DNA of 64,000 nucleotides. Source: Spirodela intermedia. Taxonomy: Eukaryota > Streptophyta > Magnoliopsida > Alismatales > Araceae. The notes beneath the pieces were generated by a model that was not told the DNA's origin, did no database searches, and was given only the letters and a program-made list of their open reading frames with translations. This document shows positions 16,048 to 26,510 of the stretch, piece by piece. The position numbers and the translations under genes were made by a program. The stretch's first letter is position 1, and every line of letters starts with the position of its first letter. The DNA lies in assembly GCA_902729315.2 (NCBI GenBank), contig LR746276.1:969169-1033168 (forward strand), given 5' to 3'.

Positions 16048-18577
16048 AAAAAGAGAAATCCGGACTAAAACGTAGAGACGAGGCTATACTACCCTCTATT
16101 GGCATTTCTGAGGATTAGAATTCAACAGGGATAAAATGGTCGATAAAATGGTCGACTAACGTATGGCGACTTTATGATAGATACTTACGACATCCATGAA
16201 GGAGTTGACCAGTGTAATGCTGTTCATGATGACGAGAGCACTCTCCCTCGTCGCCTCGATTCTGAATTCGATGCCCCCTTGCCCCTGCTTTAGGTCAACT
16301 GGCCACTGGAACGCCCTATGATACTCGTCCAGGTCCAACACATCGTAGCCGCCGCAACCACCGCCACCCGCGGCTCCTCTGATCCACAGCGGCTCGTTCT
16401 TGCGGCACAACCTCCCCAGATGCTCTGCCGCCGTCATGGCTAGGTCCAGAGCGAGGGTCTTGTCTTGGTCCATGATGAATAACTCGCTCTGGAAGTCAAC
16501 CTGCTGACCAGCTTCCGTCATCCCTGCCGCCGCAAAACCGGGAGCGCGGGAGGAGAGGGTGGTCATGACGTCGGCGCAGGGGTTCATAACCGTCTGCTCG
16601 CTGAAGTGGCGGGCGTAGATGCCCATGTCGAGGTCAAGCGACGGCGGCAGCAGCAGTCCCGGCGGCGGCAACGTCCCCGCAACCAGTGGCGGCACGGTTC
16701 GGTGCCCGTACCTCGATATGATGCACGACAACCTCTCCAGCTGGTAACACAGATGAAACTCGTCAGCTGGGTCTCTATGTTTCATGGATAAAGCCATGAA
16801 ACCGCAGAAGATGTGGAACCTCCTACGAGAGATGAGAGTAGATCTCTCGCTCTCGCTCTCTCTCTCTCTCTCTCTCCCTTCTATTGGATTAGGGCGTATA
16901 GCCACTACAAATCATAGCGAAATGGACGGAGAGGCCACTGTGCTCTCTCCCTCTCTCTCTCTGCACGCCAACTCCCTCCACATGCAGAAGGGTCGAGGAG
17001 GAGAAGAGCACGCACGTGTCTGTGCATGCACGGAGAGCAATCAATTCACGCGCTTTGCCCAGAAGAGGTGTCTCACCCGTGTCGAGATCCCTCTCACGTG
17101 CGAACCCCCGGAATGAAGAACTTGTAGGTTTCCCTTCTTTACCTCGTCTTTGAGGCGGGCGTTCTCGAGGCGGAGATGCTGCTCGTCAAAGGAGACCTCG
17201 CCAAAAACGGCGGGGCCGCCGCAGCTGGGGCAGATGACGTTGCGCATGGCGGCCTGGAGGCGGTAGTTCTCGCTCTTCAGGCTCTCGTTGTCCGCCCGAA
17301 GCATTACGTTGTCGGCCCGGTCCTGCTGCGCCTGCACCATCTCCTTCTATTGTTATTATCGTCGCCATGGAAACGGAGGAAGAGAATAGGGAAAGAACCA
17401 AAAAGAGGTGGTACGCAAGCGTGCCAACGCTTCGGAATCATGCGATGAAGCACGTGCGAAGACCCCCAGCCCTCCAAAAAACTCGTTTGCTACTCTCTCC
17501 TTTCCATTTTCTACCTTTCGCTCCCCTCGCAGCATTAATTAGCAGGTAGGAGGATCTTCCGAACGCATCGAGCGTTACCGAAGCAGATTGGGAATTGAGG
17601 GAGAGAGAGAGAGAGGGATGTATTAAAGGGGATTGTCGAAACCCTAACCTTCATCTGGGTGCGGCGGTTCTGGAACCAGAACTTGACCTGCCGTGGTTTC
17701 AGGCCCAGCTCCTGGCTGAGCTTCAGCCGCTGCTTGTCGTCCGGGTGTGGGCACTCCTTGAACATCCTGCAGACATCAAAATACGAAACCACGTACATTT
17801 AAAGCTAATGTATGTGTACACCGAATTATTCTTGAAGTTTTCGGTAATAGTTTGGGGGTCGCTCACGCTTCCATTTCTTGAATCTGGTGGGCGGTGTGAC
17901 GGTGGTAGCGCTTCTTCTTGGCTTGGCTGCCGTTTTGCTGCTGCTGTCGGTTCTGCGGCTGCTGCTGTGACGCGAAGAGGAGGTCGTCGTCTTGGTCCTC
18001 ACCACAACTGGCGGCGCCGTCGAGCTGAGCACTCCCCGAGCCGCCGCTCTCCATCTCCACCTCCTTGCCCATCCCCATGCCAGCCACCGTCCCTCCCTCC
18101 TCCTTCTGCACCCACAAATAGAGAAGAAAGCATCACACATTGTTGTTTCTAGCATAAACTTTTACTCCGGATTCAAAGGATACAACTTCTAGAGAGAGGA
18201 AAAGAATGATGAGTAAAGGATATGATTCCACATCTAGACGTGGTGTTTCTATCATGAACTTAAATCCGGAATAAATGAAGAAATGCAGGCATACGAAGAG
18301 AGAAAAAATGGAGAGAACTTACAGGGATGATACTAGGGAAGCCATGAAAGGGGGGAAGGCTAGCCATGAAACTGGACAGACTGTGATTAGGGTTTCTGTG
18401 GGGAGAAGAGAAGAAAGGGTCGGTGAGCGCCGCGGAGGACGAGGCGGGGGCTGAGAATATCATCATGTTGTTCCCGCCTCCCCCCGACCCTGAGCTACCG
18501 GCTGCGCCGCCCAAAGGTCCTGCTGAACCTCCGCCACCGCCGCTTCCCATCAGCATCACCTGGCAGTCCCCGTACAT
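12127..18577 (-). CDS. HDG5: Class IV HD-ZIP transcription factor, HDG5/ROC3 type
   Basis: A nuclear DNA-binding regulator of a family that controls epidermal cell identity and binds L1-box sites. Eleven coding exons are inferred: 18577-18323, 18105-17867, 17766-17649, 17331-17143, 16740-16189, 15997-15896, 15779-15567, 14829-14661, 13815-13547, 13437-13342 and 12537-12127, about 870 aa with all phases closing. The N-terminus MYGDCQV is typical of the HDG5 clade. The homeodomain (KKKRYHRHT...[14 protein letters not shown]) crosses exons 2-3. The zipper-loop-zipper, with its redox-type CPSCGG pair, is in exon 4 ([11 protein letters not shown]...ARLKDE). The START domain covers roughly exons 5-7, and the HD-SAD C-terminal region exons 8-11 ([43 protein letters not shown]). 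It lies 3.7 kb upstream of the JMJ13-like gene on the same strand. Intron 8 holds diverged repeats including a copy of the exon-8 donor. Confidence 0.93.
14144..14525. repeat. Diverged repeats in HDG5-like intron 8, one copying the exon-8 donor
   Basis: GTACCTCCAAGATC followed by GGAAAT occurs at the true exon-8 end (14657-14676) and, with a 4-base insertion, at 14144-14166 inside the intron. Further units of the form ATAAACNNGGGTTTCTC...AGATC occur at about 14210, 14312 and 14488. I read this as an old, partly erased tandem duplication series that began at the exon-8 boundary. Confidence 0.55.
16012..16045. repeat. (GA)n tract in HDG5-like intron 5
   Basis: About 17 GA units between exons 5 and 6, close to the exon-6 acceptor. 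It lies within the pre-mRNA as a CT-rich (polypyrimidine) stretch and could act as part of the acceptor tract. Confidence 0.9.
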
Positions 18578-20030
18578 CCTCGCCGCCCCTCCTCCACCGA
18601 CGATCTCCAGATTTTTTCCGTCACCGATGACTTTCTCACCTTCTAGCCACTCAGAAAGATCAAGAAAGCGGATGATACAGCCAAGGGGATCACCTTCCTA
18701 TCTTATCTCCTGCACAGACACCAAGAAAACCGGTCAAAATAAAAGAAATGAAAGAATATCGGCATTGCTCATCCCCCAACAACGAGAAATACGGGACATC
18801 TCCCTTCGGGTCCTTCGAGGATCTCCACAAAAATCTCCCAAAATCCTCGAGAAGGATCTGAACAACCAGAGATGCGCGAGGAAAAGACAGAGAAAGTCAC
18901 CTGGAAGCATGAGAGGTCATAAGAAGAGAAGAGAGAGAGGTGGGGATCCCCTGGTACGCTGGTAGAGGAAGCAGACAACAGAAGGGGCGATGAGAGTAAA
19001 CACCTCTATGTTGGCGTTCCCCCCGGAATGCCTCCTGCACCCTCCCTCTGATTAAGAGAGGATTTTCGAAACGGCAACCCTCTCTCTCTAGCTCTCGCTT
19101 TTGCTGTGGCTGGGAGGAGGCTGGCTGCTGCTGCGCCTTGTGGCTGCGTGGAAGGGGGTGGGGATATTTACTCGGCGGTAATTATGAGAAAGCCATAAGG
19201 GGTAAATAAGACTTTGCCTCTCGGTGGAGACAGAGGCTGACGACCGCTCGATGCCACGTGTCTGCCGCTGATTCTCGGAGAACCCCGCGCGACGCGTCCC
19301 CTTCCAAGTCAAAACGCCTCCTCCGTCCTTTTGTTCAGCCCCATAATACCCCCAAGTTATCCCTTTTATGCCCCATCTACCCAATCCCCCTTATCACGAT
19401 TCCTCGCTCGATCGAGGCCGTCCCTCAAGCCATGGACGGTCTTGATACCGAGACATCCTCCCACAAGGCCGGTGGAGTGGTCCGCGATGAGCGTTAGCGA
19501 CAAGTGGCCGGTCTATTCCGGATAAATTAAGTCAACAGAGGCCATCGCCTAAAGCCCGCTCGCATGACGTCTCCTGAACAGGGAGGTGCTGGAAGTCGTA
19601 CACAGTGCACAGTGGGAGATAACAGTCCTCCCTTTCGAGTCACCCCGCCAGAAGGGCCAGCTCTCTTCTAGGGTTTGTTCGAGGAGGAGCTCCCTGCCAT
19701 GGAAGGATCAACAGACCCAGCTCTAGTCGCCCATCAACATCTGAATATGGTTCCGACCCATCGGCTAGAAACCCCGCCGAGGGGAATGCGAAGTTGCAGC
19801 CTACATGGACTTGCGATGAAGCCCTGGTAAACGGTTGATCAATGTGTTTCCCTCACTTTGGTCCCCGTGGACTTTTCTTTGAAGGAATCTTGGCTGGAGG
19901 TGTCGTTAGCGAGCTGGGGACGGACTTAGAGAACAGCCTAGAAAATTGGCTCCAGGGTGGCTCCCCCGGAACTCAAGCTTAGCTGGTCATCCATATGCAC
20001 GCTTACGAGAGAGAGAGAGAGAGAGAGGTG
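18578..20030. other. 5' region of the HDG5-like gene
   Basis: The 5'UTR and promoter of the HDG5-like gene run from 18578 upward. The segment is GC-rich near the start codon. An AGAG tract lies at 20003-20027. No other gene is supported. Site II elements and a consensus L1-box are not evident here. Confidence 0.5.
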
Positions 20031-23000
20031 AGCCTACCATGTGACAATAAAAATAGGGAATTTATGTGTTTCCGTCATGTAGACCCAGTGCTGACCTCGT
20101 GTCTTTGTATGTGGACTTGGTCAATCTCATGAACCGTTATTTTAGAACTGTGAGGAAGGAAAATGAGCACATGCACGTGACTTGATATCGTTTAATGACA
20201 GGTTGTGACCATGCCAAGCTAAGTCCAACTCAAGTCTTAATAGCTCTTGCAAGATTTTGTTATAGTTCTAATTAAAAACTAAGAAAGTTGGCTCATTTAT
20301 GAAATATGCGAGCAGTCCTCTATGTGTATAATATAGATGTATCATCACGTTGTATGAGAATTTGGGTTTTAGACTTCAAATTTAAGCAATCTCAAAGAAA
20401 AACCAAACTAAAAAATGGGCCAAGGCAGAGGATGGGTTTTACAGAGGCATCCATATCTATATTAGTTATTCACAGTATATAATAAAATGAAAGTTGGATA
20501 TGGTCGTGTGAATAAATATGGTTCACTACACTGACAATATGTCTAAGCTTTTGAGATTGTCAATTATGGTTAGATTGTTACTGTAGAAAATCATCTTATT
20601 TTATCAAACTTTTCTAGTCAACATAACCAAAAGTTTCAAATACCTTTTTTCAAGTGTAATTCCAATAGAAAATTTTGAGTTTTATTATTTAATTAATCCC
20701 TATTTGATGTAGACAATATTATAACATTTCGGAACAAAAAGGATGTCAAGATCTAAGTTTGTTTTTTTTTTAATTAGGTCTTTCCTATGAGTTTTTTATC
20801 GTCTCCATTGATTAAAATATAAGACCATTTACAATGTTGTTTCTATTTCTTTAATTTAATAGAGTGGAAATAAACTTACTATAGACAAATTCTCTTATTT
20901 ATTTCCTTTATTTTATTCTTAGCATGATAATATCTTTTTAAAAAAATTAACTTGATCCCTTACAATTCATACAGCATGAGCATCTAGTTTTAGTAATAAC
21001 TTGTTTGCACATATTTTGAACTAAATAGTTTTGAATAACATTAAAAGATATCACAAAGTGAATTCATCATGCTATATTCTTTACATCAAATGATGATGTA
21101 AATAAGGTTGGTAAGGATGTCATGGCTGATTGACTACCTCCTCATGTTCATCTTATGAGATTTGATAGACTATTCACTAAATGAAATACGTGATATCTAT
21201 AATTTGATAGATCATTAGAACACCTGACCCATTAATTTGACTTCCAAAGAAGTCTTTGGCCGTGTTATGTTCGAGCTTATCATACAATTGCAGATAATTA
21301 TATTTTAAAACCTTAAATAATAATTATATCTTCAAAATTTTCATGGATACGCCATGGCCTTCTATAAATGTTGGTGATATTATATCTTCATGATATGTCA
21401 AGACCATATGCAAGAATATTCATAGAAATGGCATAAGTAAGACCATAGTTGATTATTATAAAAAAATGCTACTCAAGTTAGTAATTTCAACATTTCATAA
21501 ATTCGAATTAAAAGTTTATGACATAATTCACTAGTTAAGGTTTTACCCTTTCCGTTGCACCACATTCGTTCTTCCAAGTAAAATAGATGAAATTCGCAAT
21601 TTCATGGTTCAGACGACATTTGACAGGATTCGATCTCCTCGTTTGCATTCAAGCTCTGTATAAAGGCATTTCATTAATTAAAATCTGTATTTCAACCAGC
21701 TAGTGAAAAATTACAGTGAAATAAATCCGGACATAAAACAAAAACATTGTCGATAATCTTACATATTCACGGGTTCACGCGTCATTACATTGAGCCGCAG
21801 GAGAAAAAGAAGCATGTGTTCTAGATTCGCAGGGCCCACATAGAGAGAGTGTGTCCTTCAAAAAGTTCGGTTGATCAGAATCAAGTTTAGAAGATCCGTA
21901 TGGCCTCTCACTTAGTAAACAAAAATTGTTGACTGGAATTCGGACAGGAACAGTATTAATTAGATCCACGAGATCCCCCAAGTCAATCAATTGTTCCGTA
22001 TAAATCTCATAAAGAGCCCAAGCAAACATGCGAACTCCCAATGAACAGTGTAATCCATGGCACTAACCCAGCTTGCACCCTTCAGCGGAGACCAGCGAAA
22101 AGATTAAGGGAACCAAGCGTAGAGTCTCGAGCGAGGTTTCGATATTAATATCACATAGTGGAGATTCCCTTCCTTGACCCCGCAATAGTCACAGGGTTTT
22201 CATTAATGTCCGGCAAACGTTAAGAGTTGGGCAAGGAGAGCAAATTAATGGCGACCATTCTGCAAGAGGGTCCATTGAAGTACCCTGTCGTCTAGTGTCA
22301 ATCATAAGATTGGTAGGCCGTCGTGCACCGGCGTTGATCTTGTCAAATTGGGAGGAACCGGCTTGTTGACTTCGCTTCTTAGCGTTCCAGGAAATGAGAC
22401 CAGATCAGACACTGACAAAGGGGCCCTTTCTCCATCACTTTATTTGTGACGTGAGAGGCCAGACGAAGCGTGAAGGTAATTTCCATGTCTGACCTCGTCG
22501 AGGGTGACGATGGAGTCAACTGCATCGAAGTAAAAAGAGGAGACGCATTCCATGCTTCGGGCTTCAACATCCGCTCGTTGCGAAAATGGGAGAGGATATT
22601 AAGATAACAGCGTGTTTTCATGGGTCTCCTCGTGTCTGCTGATAGAGGAACTGAAATCCACATATTTGCTGGAGAAGAGGAAAGGGGAGGGAATGCATCT
22701 CCGTACCTCTCTAGCGCCGGAGCTCAGTGAACAGAAGACCGGCCTTGACCAGCTGTTCCCATTGATTGCTGAATACGAAACATACGTACAGAAGAAAGAA
22801 ATCGTCGCTTGATGAGGACGAGGAAGCGCCATATTCAATGGGCTTCAAGCTGGCGGTGCGCGACGACGTTGCAGGCCGCTAATGACCCCAGATGAAGGCA
22901 CATTCATTGCGCCACAGAAACCCACCTGCATTCTTACTGTTCGTCTTAATGCCTTCTCCTCTCAGCCTGAATTGGCAGTCTGACCTCCTCTCTCTAGTCA

Positions 23001-23100
23001 TGGTGCTCATGCAGGACTGTTGGTCGGCCAGTGAGGTTCGAGAGGACAGGATCTCAACGAAGCCGTCTTATTCTCGATGGAGGAACGCGCTTATGAGGGG
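20031..23100. other. AT-rich, gene-poor region
   Basis: 20,040-21,760 is strongly AT-rich with many homopolymer runs and no long open frame. 21,760-23,100 is of mixed composition. A minus-strand open frame at 21775-22041 has no family features I can recognise. No terminal repeats, transposase or reverse-transcriptase motifs are visible, so if this is old transposon sequence it is decayed beyond recognition. Confidence 0.55.
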
Positions 23101-23120
23101 AAGAGGAAGTGAGAGAGAGA

Positions 23121-23512
23121 GATCAGAGAGGGGACGTCAGCGTCCGTTGTTTTGGTGGTGCAGCTGGAGGAGGACAAAGATGAGAGTCTCGCGTTCTGGG
23201 AGAGAGAGAGAGAGAGCGAGAGAGCGAGAGAGAGAGAGAGAGAGAGAGAGATCGGAGAGGGGACGTCAACGTCGGTTGCTTTGGTGGTGCAGCTGGAGAA
23301 GGACAAAGATGAGAGAGTAGCGTTCTCGGAGAGAGAGATCAGCGAGGCGACGTCAGCCTCCGTTGCTTTGGTGGTGCAGCTGGAGAAGGACAAAGATGAG
23401 AGAGTATCGTTCTCGGAAAGAGAGAGATCAGCGGGGGGACGTCATCCTCCGTTGTTTTAGTGGTGGAGCTGGAGAAGGACAGAGATGAAAGAATTGTGTT
23501 CTCTTGTAGAGA
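23121..23512. repeat. Four-unit 87-bp minisatellite with GA-expanded junctions
   Basis: Units begin at about 23121, 23250, 23337 and 23426, each starting GATC-G-GAGG-GACGTCA and containing GTGGTGCAGCTGGAG(A/G)AGGACA. Each unit ends in a GA run, and the GA run between units 1 and 2 has grown by about 42 bp. Spacing of 87-89 bp otherwise keeps frame, so units 1-4 are partly open and read as VALVVQLEKDKDERV repeats. I treat this as a minisatellite, not a gene. Confidence 0.85.
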
Positions 23513-25539
23513 GAGAGAGAGAGAGAGAGAGAGCGGAAGCCATCAGTGAGTTCGGTGGTGTAACTGGAGAAGACTGGTGACGATAATCCATCAAATTACA
23601 CTACTTCGTCATGGCTCTTCTTGATACGAATTCGTACGTGAGAAGTTCTTATTCAGTCGCAGTGGCTCATGTCGTCACTGCGGTATCTTGTGATCGCCAA
23701 CGGTCTCCTTGTGGAACATATTTATGAAATCATCGTAGTTAAATAATCCCGGCCTCATTTGGATTCCATGAGTCTCACTTGGAAGCGAATGGGTGATATG
23801 AACTTACTATTAGTGAGCTTATGCATCTCTCTCTCTCTCTCTCTCTCTGTCCCTCCCTCCCTCTGTCCCCCATCCTTCCCTCTCTCTGTCTGGATTGTTG
23901 AAGAGGACAGAGGGAAAGATGCTCCGCGCACATCGAGCTTCCTGTTGAAGAAGAAGAAGCAGAAGAAGAAGAGAGGAGAAGATGGAGGAGAGTTCCCTTC
24001 CCTTTCCCTTGGAACTCTGAGGATCTTGTGGGAACACCCCACTCCTCGCTGGAATCCTCGGCAATGTCTACATCAAGGCCCGTCTAACGAAACACGCGCC
24101 GGCTTTCAACTCAGATATCCGTCTTCTTCTTCCTCCTGCTTTCCGAGGCCACTGACCTCATGTGGGTCACACCCCTTCAACTGAGGTGCGCAGTTCCCAC
24201 GTCGTCGCCATTCCCCCCCCCCCCCAGCGAGGAAACCATGACTCGGAGGTCCTTCTCTCTGTTGTTCGTCGGTATAGTTCCCAAGGTCTCCGAACACGCG
24301 TTCCTCTCTCCGGCTTCGCTGATTATCACGTCTTTCCCGGAGAACAAAGCAGGCGGCATTTGACCTCTTCCCAGCGCAGGAAGTCAACGGAGACGGATCG
24401 GAGCTTTTGTTTTATAATATTTCCGTATTTAATTAAATGAGTAAAACACCTGAGTCATGTGCAAAAAACTATTTCCTTTTAGTTGGGTATTAATATATAT
24501 TATAATCCCTCCGTGTGAGACAAGGCCTTAAAATAGCAGCGTATTTAAAGATAATGTTAAATGCTGTGATTAAAATATAGAAACATATCAGAATAGTTAA
24601 AATAAATAAAAAAGGTCGGAGTTGACCGTTGACAGTGTTGCCTGATGTTGGAAGTCACTCTATTATGCTAAAAAAAGAAATAAAAAAATCTGGAAATCGT
24701 GTCGTGTTTATCCGCTGGCTTTGATGTCTTTTCAGTCAATTTCCTTCAGTAACTACTAGTCAACCATTTGCCTGCGAGGCCCAACTTAGAGGGTTGTATC
24801 GGAGAGAGAGAGAGAGAGGTCTTAGAACCGAGTTGATAAAGTAAAAACGAAGCCGTTGACTTCAAAAACTAGTGAAATCCCAACCGTCAATAAGATCGAC
24901 TAAAAGTCCGAAGATGCCCTTCTTCGTTTGCCTCCCCATGAACCAAGATTACAGTGCCCAGGGGGGGGGATTCGAGGAGGTTGACCGTGGGTTGACGTGT
25001 TTTACCGGACTATGTCAGAAGAAAATCAACTGGACGGTAGAAAGTCAAAGCGAGAGTCTTTTGGTGGGAATGAAACAGTGGGAGTTCAGAGTCCCTGAGG
25101 GTAGCAGGCCACGGATAGCCCACTTTTGTCTCTTAGGGTTTCTCGAGAGACCATGCAAGGCTCGCTTCCCCAGGGGAGAGAGAGAGAGAGAGAGAACTCA
25201 TTGAATACCATCCCCGGTCGGTGGGTTCGCACGTGGGAGGGGAAAAAAGAGGGCTCCACACGTGCTGGAAAAGCAGGACCAAGCGTGTGAGGACCACCCG
25301 GGTTGGGGTTGGGCATGGCAACCCATTCAATGGCTGTGGCCCGGATGCCATGAGCGACCCACGTGGTTTCTCTGGTCTCACCCGGCCCGCCAACGGGCCC
25401 ATCGCAAAGAAGCCCGCAGTTGGGCCCGCTGCATTGAAGTACCTCGGGCGCCAGCTGCGCGTGGACCCCAAAACAACATTACGATTTCCTATTCCAGACC
25501 CTCAGACCACAAAAGCCAACACTCGATCCGCAAGATCCA
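23513..25539. other. Intergenic, simple repeats only
   Basis: This stretch contains GA/CT tracts at about 23508-23533, 23827-23848, 24801-24818 and 25178-25194, a C12 run near 24218, several TTGAC cores between 24620 and 24860, and GGCCC elements at 25337-25437. No coding region is supported. Several open frames of 90-160 codons between 23.7 and 25.7 kb overlap on both strands and carry no recognisable domain. Confidence 0.5.
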
Positions 25540-26510
25540 TAAGAACCCTAATTTCCAAAACAAGTACATCCGATCTGCTTCAATCTCCTGCCATAAAAGT
25601 CAACGATGCACCAGTGATCCACCTAAAGAAAAGAGCACACGGGGAAAGAGCATACGGGTCAACCATAATTCTGTCATAAACACCACCAATGTACGCGATG
25701 CATCAGTGATTAATGGGGCAACAAAGAACACTAATTTCCTTAGAAAATAGAGCGTGGGTCTGCCTAAGTTCCTTGTCTTGAGCGTCAGGGATCCCCCGGG
25801 AACCCTAAAGAGCGCGGATTTCCAAAAATAGCACATGGGTTTACTGAAACTCCCTGCTACGAGCATCAAAGAAGCACAAAAGATTAGTGGGTCGATGAAG
25901 AACATACAGAAAAATTAGTACATGTGTCTACGTCAATTCTCTGTCATAAAACACCAACAGATGCACTTGTGGATAGCGGGTTTCTAAAGAACCCTAGTTT
26001 CCAAGAAAAACAGCATGCCAATTCTCTGTCATAAACACCACTGATGAAACTTTAATCATCGGGGTCCGAAAAGAACCCTAACTTCCAACACAACACGTGG
26101 GTGTGTACTCAAGATTTCTGTCAAAGACGTCGACAATGATCCAGCTATATGTGGGTCCCAAGGAACCCTAATTTCCAAAAAAAAAACAATACATGGGTCT
26201 GCCTCAATTCTCTGTGAGAAACGTCAGCAATGTATCTGTCAATTGCAGGTCCAAAATAACCTTAATTTTTTTATATATAAAAAAAATTACACATGGGTTA
26301 AACTCAATTTCCTGTTTGAAACGTCACTTAGTGCTGGTGCTCTGCGAGTTCATACGAACCCTAATTTCCAAAACTAGCACACCGGTTTACCTCAATTTCC
26401 TGTCGTAAAAATCCAAATACCCAAGAACACAAATTTCCAAGAAAGTAACACATGGGTTCATCTCAATTTCCTGTCATAAACGTCACAGATGTACCTGTTC
26501 AGCCGCTCCC
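25540..26510. repeat. Array of about eleven ~88-bp units ending in the ALG2 last exon
   Basis: Two anchors repeat along the array in fixed order. AACCCTAATTTCC-like anchors lie at about 25545, 25728, 25800, 25990, 26073, 26163, 26262, 26357 and 26427. CAATTTCCTGTCATAAACGTC-like anchors lie at about 25579, 25660, 25762, 25846, 25933, 26018, 26117, 26206, 26308, 26392 and 26465. Spacing is 73-102 bp. The last unit (26425-26500) contains the end of the ALG2 coding region. Read on the minus strand, other units still encode relatives of the ALG2 tail [11 protein letters not shown], for example YIADVSHRELR at 26206, IIVDVFDRNLE at 26117 and LDFYDRKLR at 26392. At least five units carry a telo-box-like AACCCTA. 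Confidence 0.88.

Noticed and set aside
17794-17801. L1-box-like TAAATGTA (minus strand) in intron 2 of the HDG5-like gene
   Set aside because: HD-ZIP IV proteins bind this motif, but an 8-mer with one free position is expected about four times in this window, and another copy occurs near 9100. Autoregulation cannot be argued from it.
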